Below are positions 40,464 to 48,000 of a stretch of 64,000 bases of DNA, one piece after another; within the stretch, counting starts at the first letter, position 1, and the number at the start of each line of letters is the position of its first letter. The notes below the pieces were generated by a model, which made no database searches, was not told the origin of the DNA, and worked only from the letters and a program-made list of their open reading frames with translations. The position numbers and the translations under genes are program-made. The DNA is from a bacterium (GTDB lineage: Bacteria; Patescibacteria; Paceibacteria; UBA9973; UBA6065), in the NCBI GenBank assembly GCA_030680695.1, contig JAUXUT010000149.1, positions 372,001 to 436,000 on the forward strand. The letters are read 5' to 3'.

Positions 40464-40874
40464 TCATGCGCACTTTCTGTGCTCAGCCATAATCAATGAC
40501 CGAGACTTCTCAATGGAACGGATCACTGACTCGACGATCCGACCGTTGTCCATGTGCTCGAGGATGACGACTACCGCGATGAAGCGGTTGTATCTCCTCC
40601 GAGACTGTTTAAACCTGAACCTCCGAGCAAAATGTTCTGAACTTTTCACCTGAAGGAACACTTTGCCAAGATCATGGGTTTCGATAACATAATCAATTCC
40701 TTTATGATCCTGATCCGGGGTGGCCGGATACACAGTATGGAACCACTCAGGGAGCTTGTTCTGTCGCTCCATAAGGGCATCGAGAACTCGCACCTCCGTT
40801 TCTCTCCCTTTGCGCACGACCGCTTCGTGGCCCACGAGGCTAAACAGCCTCGATGTTCTGGTGAGGGCTTTCAT
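40464..40874 (-). CDS. Stand-alone PD-(D/E)XK-like nuclease candidate
   Basis: 136 basic residues. GIDYVIETHDLGKVFLQVKS (about 58-77) has the spacing D...(Q/E)xK of the PD-(D/E)XK nuclease core (D60, then Q-V-K), with an N-terminal helix EVRVLDALME that carries the supporting Glu. The C-terminus is Arg/Lys-rich with YNRFIAVVVIL as the last core strand. The family is not recognised, and it may be a Holliday-junction resolvase-like or a Very-short-patch-like enzyme, or an orphan restriction-type nuclease. A ribosome binding site AAGGGA lies about 9 nt before the ATG. It lies alone between tsaD and valS on the opposite strand. Confidence 0.55.
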   Translation of the reverse strand: MKALTRTSRLFSLVGHEAVVRKGRETEVRVLDALMERQNKLPEWFHTVYPATPDQDHKGIDYVIETHDLGKVFLQVKSSEHFARRFRFKQSRRRYNRFIAVVVILEHMDNGRIVESVIRSIEKSRSLIMAEHRKCA

Positions 40875-40955
40875 GGGGCTTCCCTTGCATTAAACATAAA
40901 AACGGTGAAAAAATCAATCGTTTCTGATATCATGAGCGAACCTATCTAATCGCCA

Positions 40956-43166
40956 ATGGAACCAAAGAAACCGCCATCCCAGCAACCATATCCGCCTGCA
41001 AACATCCCTGCGAAGTTCCTCAAACCATATGACCCAGCCTCGACGGAGGACGGCATATATAAGGCTTGGATTGATTCTGGATATTTCAACCCAGACAATC
41101 TCCCTGCCCGTCACAAGGAGCCGTTCTCCATCGTGCTCCCACCTCCGAACGTGACGGGTATCCTTCATATGGGTTCAGCATTCATGATCGCCATCGAAGA
41201 CATCATGGTGCGATATAAACGTATGCGCGGATTCAAGACACTTTGGATTCCTGGAACGGATCATGCCGCCATTGCCACACAATCAAAAGTTGAGGGGGAT
41301 ATATACAAAAAAGAAGGTAAGCGCCGCCAGGACCTCGGGCGCGAAGAACTGGTCCGCCGCATCGAAGCCTTCGCCAAAGAAAGCCACGACTCCATCGTGA
41401 ATCAAATCCGCAAGGTCGGCGCATCAGTTGATTGGTCGCGTGAAGCGTACACCCTCGACGAGAAACGCTCGCTCGCTGTGCGAACCGTGTTCAAGATGAT
41501 GAATGACGAAGGCCTTATATACCGCGGCTATCGCGTTGTGAACTGGGACCCGAAAGGTCAGACGACCATATCAGACGACGAAATCGTATACACCGAGGGC
41601 AAGGGCAAGCTATACACCTTTAAATATTCAAAGGACTTCCCTATCTCTATCGCAACCACAAGACCAGAAACCAAAGTTGGCGACACTGGCGTTGCCGTGC
41701 ATCCTGATGATCCCAGATATCAGCAATACATTGGCAAGGAATTCGATATCGAATTCGCGGGCGAGAAAATCCATATCAAAGTCGTTGGGGACAATGAAGT
41801 AAATCCGGAATTCGGCACAGGTGCGGTCGGAGTCACTCCAGCCCACAGTCACGTTGATTATGAAATTTCCCAACGTCATGGCTTGCCAATTGTTCCGGTC
41901 ATAAACGAGTACGCCAAAATGAGCGTCACAGGCCCAATGCTCGCCGGCAAGAAAACAACCGACGCGCGCGAGACAGTTGTGGCTTGGCTCAAAGACCAGG
42001 GCCTTCTTGAAAAAGAAGAGGAAATCCCTCAAAACATGTCCACTGCCGAACGAACCGGCGGCATCGTTGAACCGTTGCCGAAACTACAATGGTTCGTGAA
42101 CGTGAATAAGAAAATACCTTCGCGAGGCAATCGATCCTTAAAGGAACTCATGCTCGACGCTGTGACGAAGGACGGTATCAAAATCATCCCGGAAAATTTC
42201 GAACGTGTGTATATGCATTGGATATCGAATCTCCGCGACTGGTGCATATCGCGCCAGATTTGGTTCGGTCATCGTGTGCCTGTTTGGTATCGCACAGACG
42301 CGTCAGGAAAAGATGAATTGTATTGCGGCGTCACACCCCCATCCGGCGAAGGTTGGACACAAGATGAAGACACCCTCGACACCTGGTTCTCTTCGGGCCT
42401 TTGGACATTCTCTACTCTTGGTTGGCCTGAAGAAACCGCCGATTTCAAAACCTTCCACCCTACAGCTGTACTCGAAACGGGGTATGATATCCTGCCGTTC
42501 TGGGTCGCGCGAATGATACTTATGTCGCAATACGTGCTCGGTACTGTTCCATTTAAAACCGTCTATTTCCACGGCATCGTACGTGACGAGAAGGGCCGTA
42601 AAATTTCAAAGTCGCTAGGTAACAACATTGATCCAGTGGACATGGCTATGAAATATGGTGCCGATGCTGTACGCATGGGCCTCATTGTTGGCACAGGTCC
42701 CGGTTCAGATTCGAAAATCAGCGAAAACAAGATAAAAGGCTACAAGAACTTCGCGAACAAAATCTGGAACATCACCCGATTCGTCCTTTCTTCGACTGAA
42801 GGTGTTTCTCTCGACCGTGGCTTCACAGAATGGTCTGCGGACGACGCAAAAATTATGTCTAACTTCTCTGCCCTGCTCGTCGAAGTGACAAAAGAAATGG
42901 ACGAATTCAAATATCACATTGTTGCCGAGAAACTATACGGATATGTATGGCGCGAATTCGCCGATGTCATACTCGAAGCATCAAAAAAAGTGCTCGCCGA
43001 AGGAAGCGATGCGGATAAAATATCCCGAAAACAACTCCTCCTCCACATCCTTGAAAAATCCCTACGCGCCCTTCATCCTTTCGCGCCTTTCGTAACCGAG
43101 GAAATATGGAAAGATATGCCGATAGCGGACAAAAAACCCCTCATTATCGAGGAATGGCCACGGTAA
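40956..43166 (+). CDS. valS: Valyl-tRNA synthetase, short form
   Basis: Class I synthetase with HIGH-type PNVTGILHMGSA (about 64-75), the CP1 editing domain including TTRPET, and KMSKS-type RKISKSLGN (about 544-552). The anticodon-binding domain (about 600-720) is present, but the C-terminal coiled coil of typical ValS (about 870-950 residues) is missing at 736. The N-terminus has a Pro/Gln-rich extension before IPAKFLKPYD. The window also encodes tRNA-Val(GAC) 4.4 kb upstream. The promoter may be TATCTA 7 nt before the ATG, but this is weak. Confidence 0.95.
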   Translation: MEPKKPPSQQPYPPANIPAKFLKPYDPASTEDGIYKAWIDSGYFNPDNLPARHKEPFSIVLPPPNVTGILHMGSAFMIAIEDIMVRYKRMRGFKTLWIPGTDHAAIATQSKVEGDIYKKEGKRRQDLGREELVRRIEAFAKESHDSIVNQIRKVGASVDWSREAYTLDEKRSLAVRTVFKMMNDEGLIYRGYRVVNWDPKGQTTISDDEIVYTEGKGKLYTFKYSKDFPISIATTRPETKVGDTGVAVHPDDPRYQQYIGKEFDIEFAGEKIHIKVVGDNEVNPEFGTGAVGVTPAHSHVDYEISQRHGLPIVPVINEYAKMSVTGPMLAGKKTTDARETVVAWLKDQGLLEKEEEIPQNMSTAERTGGIVEPLPKLQWFVNVNKKIPSRGNRSLKELMLDAVTKDGIKIIPENFERVYMHWISNLRDWCISRQIWFGHRVPVWYRTDASGKDELYCGVTPPSGEGWTQDEDTLDTWFSSGLWTFSTLGWPEETADFKTFHPTAVLETGYDILPFWVARMILMSQYVLGTVPFKTVYFHGIVRDEKGRKISKSLGNNIDPVDMAMKYGADAVRMGLIVGTGPGSDSKISENKIKGYKNFANKIWNITRFVLSSTEGVSLDRGFTEWSADDAKIMSNFSALLVEVTKEMDEFKYHIVAEKLYGYVWREFADVILEASKKVLAEGSDADKISRKQLLLHILEKSLRALHPFAPFVTEEIWKDMPIADKKPLIIEEWPR

Positions 43167-43174
43167 AGGTGCGG

Positions 43175-43180
43175 TAGAAT
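43175..43180 (+). promoter_or_regulatory. -10 box of the PrsW gene (leaderless type)
   Basis: TAGAAT (43175-43180) ends 8 nt before the ATG at 43189, just after the valS stop. Confidence 0.45.
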
Positions 43181-43188
43181 AGATACGT

Positions 43189-43896
43189 ATGCTCGAAAGC
43201 ATCCCTATGTCGTCCGCTCTCTTTTATTCTCTCATCGGAGGTATCCTTCCTGCCCTTTTCTGGCTCTGGTTTTGGACGCGGGAAGACAAACTCCATCCGG
43301 AGCCGCGATCCCGTCTCCTTCTCACCTTCATCGCCGGTATGATTGCTGTGCCACTCGTGTACTTTCCACAGCGTTGGACTTATGAATATTTTGGCACAAT
43401 AAACACGTCGCTTCTCCTCGCCTGGGCGGTCATCGAGGAACTAGCAAAATATATCGTCGTAGGTTTCGCAGCACTGCGCAGTCGAGATTATGACGAACCG
43501 ATTGATGCCATGACATACCTCATCACTGGCGCCCTCGGTTTTGCGGCTCTCGAAAACACACTTTTTATCCTCAATCCGTTCCTTGCGGGCGAAACGATGC
43601 AAACAATATTCGCCCAAGGCAATATGCGTTTTATTGGGGCATCACTCCTGCATGTTGTCACTGCTGCGGTGCTCGGATACTGTATAGGTCGCGAGTTTTA
43701 TAGGCCTACGATTGAAAAGAATCTCTGGCGTATATTCGGCCTCTCTCTCGCCATCGCATTGCACACTCTCTTCAACGTGTTTATAATATACGGGAACGGA
43801 AGCAAGACTTTTCTCGTCTTCTCGTGCGTATGGATTGCTGGGATTATAGTCCTACTTCTATTCGAGAAAATAAAACAGATAAAAGCCAACAACTAA
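43189..43896 (+). CDS. PrsW-family intramembrane metalloprotease
   Basis: 235 residues with seven or eight hydrophobic helices. The motifs EELAKY (83-88), GFAALEN and HTLFN fit the PrsW/CPBP-like group of membrane-embedded metalloproteases, where these carry the metal ligands. PrsW cuts anti-sigma factors in Bacillus; no such partner is visible here. hsp20 begins 1 nt after its stop, so the two may be co-expressed in an envelope or protein stress response. An alternative start is the ATG seven codons downstream. Confidence 0.85.
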   Translation: MLESIPMSSALFYSLIGGILPALFWLWFWTREDKLHPEPRSRLLLTFIAGMIAVPLVYFPQRWTYEYFGTINTSLLLAWAVIEELAKYIVVGFAALRSRDYDEPIDAMTYLITGALGFAALENTLFILNPFLAGETMQTIFAQGNMRFIGASLLHVVTAAVLGYCIGREFYRPTIEKNLWRIFGLSLAIALHTLFNVFIIYGNGSKTFLVFSCVWIAGIIVLLLFEKIKQIKANN

Positions 43897-43897
43897 C

Positions 43898-44347
43898 ATG
43901 CAACCAGCGAAAAAATCGTTCTTCGAGCGTCTCACCGGCAATGGCAGGGTCGAGGACGAGATGATTGATGGCGAGGAATCAGATTCTCGCGCCAACATAC
44001 TCGAAGAGTCTGAAACAGACGGTCAACTCACCGTGGATGTATACCAAACTCCTAATGAAATCGTCATCAGGACGATGGTTGCTGGTGTAAAACCAGAAGA
44101 TCTCGACATAAACATCACCCGCGACATGGTTTCTATACGAGGCAGCCGCGAAGAATCGACAGAATCCCACAACCAGGATTATTTCCATCGCGAACTTTAC
44201 TGGGGCTCATTCTCAAGGACCATCATGCTCCCCGAGGAAATCGAGGTTGAGGAAGCAGAGGCCGTCGAGAGACATGGACTCCTCACCATCAAGCTTCCAA
44301 AAATAGACAAGTCCAAGCAAAATAAGCTCCGCGTAAAGTCGGTATAG
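43898..44347 (+). CDS. Small heat shock protein Hsp20
   Basis: 149 residues with an alpha-crystallin domain (about 42-140): LTVDVYQTPNEIVIRTMVAGV, the KPEDLDINITRDMVSIRG strands, ELYWGSFSRTIMLPEEI and the LLTIKLPK strand. The C-terminal IxI motif is not obvious. The N-terminal arm is acidic. It holds unfolding proteins for ClpB/DnaK to refold; ClpB is encoded at the start of the window. It is next to PrsW. Confidence 0.92.
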   Translation: MQPAKKSFFERLTGNGRVEDEMIDGEESDSRANILEESETDGQLTVDVYQTPNEIVIRTMVAGVKPEDLDINITRDMVSIRGSREESTESHNQDYFHRELYWGSFSRTIMLPEEIEVEEAEAVERHGLLTIKLPKIDKSKQNKLRVKSV

Positions 44348-44370
44348 GCGCCACAAGGCCCCCTAGACGC

Positions 44371-44404
44371 AAGAAATCGCCCTATACGGGGCGATTTCTT
44401 GTTT
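44371..44404. terminator. Bidirectional terminator between hsp20 and tRNA-Phe
   Basis: AAGAAATCGCCC/GGGCGATTTCTT with loop TATACG and T-rich ends on both strands. Confidence 0.88.
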
Positions 44405-44480
44405 TGGTGCTTGGACCCAGGTTCGAACTGGGGACCCCTTCCTCTTCAGGGAAGTGCTCTACCAACTGAGCTATCCAAGC
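44405..44480 (-). tRNA. tRNA-Phe (anticodon GAA), CCA encoded
   Basis: Minus strand; acceptor GCTTGGA/TCCAAGC, D arm TAGCTCAGTTGGTAGAGCA, anticodon stem CTTCC/GGAAG with loop CTGAAGA (GAA), T loop TTCGAAC. Discriminator A followed by encoded CCA. Confidence 0.95.
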
Positions 44481-44541
44481 AATCCTGGCCCACCGTGGGC
44501 CCGTATAATGTAAGCTTTTTTGAGCCAAATCGCAAGCAGAA

Positions 44542-44763
44542 CTATGTGGTGCCAAATACAGCCTCTTCCAAGGAACCAACGCGGTTGTCGTCAATCCGAT
44601 TTGAAAGTGCATTGAAACGATAGTCGATCTTTTGATCGAGACCGTCGATTTTTTTATCCAACCTCCCGATTTCGGTTCTCAGCTCATGGCGCATGACGTC
44701 TTTAACCTCTTCGAGGCCCCGCATCGTCATTTCAGCCAGCTTGTCGATAGTAATCTTCCCCAT
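44542..44763 (-). CDS. Small coiled-coil protein, unknown
   Basis: 73 residues. Heptad-like segments (EEVKDVMRHELRTEIGRLDK, then IDGLDQKIDYRF) suggest a coiled coil over most of the chain, and the protein resembles the 93-residue one at 28717-28998. There is no membrane segment. The ATG is 6 nt after TAAGAT. It lies between the giant fibre locus and tRNA-Phe on the same strand. Function unknown. Confidence 0.6.
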   Translation of the reverse strand: MGKITIDKLAEMTMRGLEEVKDVMRHELRTEIGRLDKKIDGLDQKIDYRFNALSNRIDDNRVGSLEEAVFGTT

Positions 44764-44830
44764 GCCGTCATCTTAACACAGCAACAATCTCCGTAGAGAG
44801 TGGAACGATATCCACACTTTTAGATTTTAT

Positions 44831-45049
44831 TTAGATCGAAAGGATCTGACTGTACGCGTCCTTCGCGGTATCCACATATGGCTGTAGGAAATACAAGGCC
44901 CCTAGCGAAAGACCGATAATAAATAACCAGTAAACGGCCGTCATGATGTTCGCTATGCGGCGGGAGCGTTTGAGCATCTTGAGATCGCGCGAGTTGGAGG
45001 CGGTCGCTTCGCGTATTTCTACTAACATCTGGTGTTCTTCTGGTGTCAT
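44831..45049 (-). CDS. Small single-pass membrane protein, unknown
   Basis: 72 residues: an N-terminal helical, polar part (MTPEEHQMLVEIREATASNS region) and one membrane helix (about 37-57). The layout recalls CPR small membrane proteins with an N-terminal HTH-like or coiled part. Its ATG is 6 nt after TATCAT and lies 19 nt beyond the stop of the giant fibre gene, so it has its own predicted leaderless promoter. Confidence 0.6.
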   Translation of the reverse strand: MTPEEHQMLVEIREATASNSRDLKMLKRSRRIANIMTAVYWLFIIGLSLGALYFLQPYVDTAKDAYSQILSI

Positions 45050-45055
45050 GAGTCT

Positions 45056-45061
45056 ATGATA
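45056..45061 (-). promoter_or_regulatory. -10 box of the 72-residue protein gene (leaderless type)
   Basis: Minus strand TATCAT (45061-45056), 6 nt before the ATG at 45049, within the spacer after the giant gene. Confidence 0.5.
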
Positions 45062-45068
45062 TCACGGC

Positions 45069-48000
45069 TTACCCGGTCGCCTCTTCTTCTAGCACCGGCT
45101 CTGGTTCTTGTGCCTCATCATTGTCGTAATTTACGAGTGAAACCGTCTTCGCTGATACACCGTTCCAATTGATATCCACGCTCGACGATACTCCAACTAT
45201 GACCGTGTACGAGACGGGTCCATCAATCTCGGAGTCATCGACACCGGTAATCGTTATCGTCTGATAGACATTCCAGTTCGACGGTGTAAACGTAATTGTT
45301 GAATGCGATAACTCGCCCTCAGTCGGATCAGATATCGTTATCGGGAACGTGACGTCGGCAAGAGGGGCGGAATCTAGTACAACCGTGAACGATGCGGCGC
45401 CGCCCCCCTCGCTTGTCGATAATTCTGGTGCGTGGGTAATGGTGTACTTACCTGTGGCTGTCGAAACCGGCGATTCATCGACGTTGTTATTCCCGGCATT
45501 AGACTGAGGCTCTGGATTGCCAGAAGGCGCAACTGTGCCGCCACAGACACCGGACTCGCTCTTCATTGCACCGTTCTCGACGAACATACAAACTGGCTCC
45601 CCTGTCGCGCGGTCAAATATGGTGATACCTGATGCCGCAAGGTTATTCGTATCGCCAACTGTAAGGCTTTTTGTCTGGATGAAGTCTGCAACAATTGCCA
45701 CAAATCTGACATACGCGTTCTCGATCGTCGCGCCTAACGATGAGAACCAACCAGAGACAATGGACGTAACGGTCGAGGTTGAGGTCTGACCCATGGTTGA
45801 GCCGCTTGCTAACAGCGACTCGATGGAGTCAAGCCTGCTTTCCGTGAGCGAAAGGCGTGCTGTCGTAGACGCGAGCGAGATATCTAACTCTTTCACCGCA
45901 TTTACGATTGATGCTAGTATTGGCCTTTCAGCGAGCGACAGATATCCTTGCGAATTAGTAAATACAGCTTCAGGTATGAATTCCCCGATGTTCTGCGCAG
46001 AGAATCCGGCATATACGTTGAACGTTTCTAGACCCGACGTCCCATTCCATCGGTACAGGATTGGGGTTATACCGCGGATATCAGCGAGGCCACGTCCAAA
46101 CGAGCCTGTTATGTCCTTGAGCCTTTCATCGGACGACGCTGTGACGTTTCCAAGCGTATCTGTCACGAGGTTTCCGCCCGCACTACCGAGTGCTTCGAAA
46201 CGAACAGTACCGGTGTTCGTAAGCTGAGCCGATGGTGAGGTGGTACCGATGCCCACGTTCCCTCCGCTTGTCACAACGAACCGCGACGATGTCGCAAGAG
46301 CTGTGACACTCGAGACGCGAAACAGGTCCGACGTTGCGTTATTGAGTCCGACTAGGTCGAGGCGTGCGGCCGGGGTCGTCGACCCGATGCCGACCGAGCC
46401 CGATCGCATGGTTACGATCTGCTCTCCTGCCGCGTAAAACGTGAGGAGGTTCTGGATAGCGCCTATGTCAGAGCCGAACTGTATGCCCCTATCAGAACCG
46501 ACGACCTTCACGTCAATGACAGGCCTGTCTGTGCCGCCCTGATATGTAGAAAGAGTGAATGGGTTGTTGGAACTGAACCTATTAGTTATGGTCGTGCGAT
46601 ATATGTCACTTGCAGAAAGGCGTATATCCGTTTGGGCGTTCTGTCGATATGCCTCAATCGTGGTACCAGGAGTCGTAGTACCAATACCGACATTACCCTC
46701 ATTCGTGATCCTGAGCCTTTCGACTATAGAAGCTCCTGTCCCTCCAGAGTTTGTGAAGAAAGTGAGACCAGACTGAAAGTTACCTGTGTTTTCACGAACA
46801 CCAGCTATCCTCGCGCCAATCGAGTCAGAACCGAAGAAGTCGAAATCTATAGCAGCAGAAGTACCAACTGCACCGCCTTCATTTTTGAGTTTAACTCCAG
46901 CAATAGTATTACCAGAACTTGAACTATAGACCTCAAGTTTTCTCGTAGCACTTACCGTGCCGATACCAACATTTCCATTATCCAACACGGTCACTCGTGG
47001 GGTATTTGCAGAGTCAGCAAGCTGTAAAAGATTTCCTGTGCCGGTGCCAGAACCTGTGACAGAAAGCTTCGCAGAAGGAGATGTTGTACCGATGCCGACG
47101 TTTCCATTATCAAGCACCGTGAACCTTTCAACATTAGCCGAATTCGCAACTGTGAATGCTCTACCCGTGCCGGTGCCGGAACCTGTGACAGAAAGCTTCG
47201 CAGAAGGAGATGTTGTACCGATGCCGAAGTTGCCCGTAGGAGATACCGCGAAACTGTACGCGCCCGCAACATCATCAAAGAGACCAATCCCACCCGCAAG
47301 CGTTCCGGCGGAATCGCTCGCTATAATACGCCATGAGCGACCGCCCGTTCCGGTGTTAAGGAGGCCTAAAGAGAGATTTCCCTGGGCGGCAAGCTGCGCC
47401 GATCCAGAGATGGTCAATGAGAAGCCAGGGGTTGTTGTACCAATTCCGACGTTACCTGCGGCGGTAATCCTCATCTTTTCTGAAGCGGTAACTCCTGAAG
47501 ATGTATAAAATGCCATCACAGAACCGTACCCACCTCCGGAATAGACTCCGAGCGCCTTGAGGTTGATCACCGATGTACCAACACCCCCCGGATTTGTATA
47601 AGAACCATCAACTCCGAAACCACTACCGTAGTTCGAGTTCAAAGATGGCGTATTCACCATGAGAGACGATCCAGCAGTGCCCACTGCTCCAACAGTAAGC
47701 TGACCGGTTGTAAGAGTACTACCCCCAACACCCCAAGAAAGGCTTGAAGAACCCGTAAAGGAAACTGTACCGGTAGCCGTGAGATTCGCTACTGAAAGAT
47801 TACCAGAAAAGAGTCCATCACCCTGAACCGAAAACTTTTGTGAAGGTGTAGTTGTGCCGATTCCGACGTTTCCATTATCAAGCACAGTGAACCTTTCCGT
47901 GTTCGCCGAATTCGCAACTGTGAATGCCCTACCTGTGCCGGTGCCAGAACCTGTGACCGCAAGACGTGCTACTGGCGATGTTGTGCCTATTCCAACGGCC

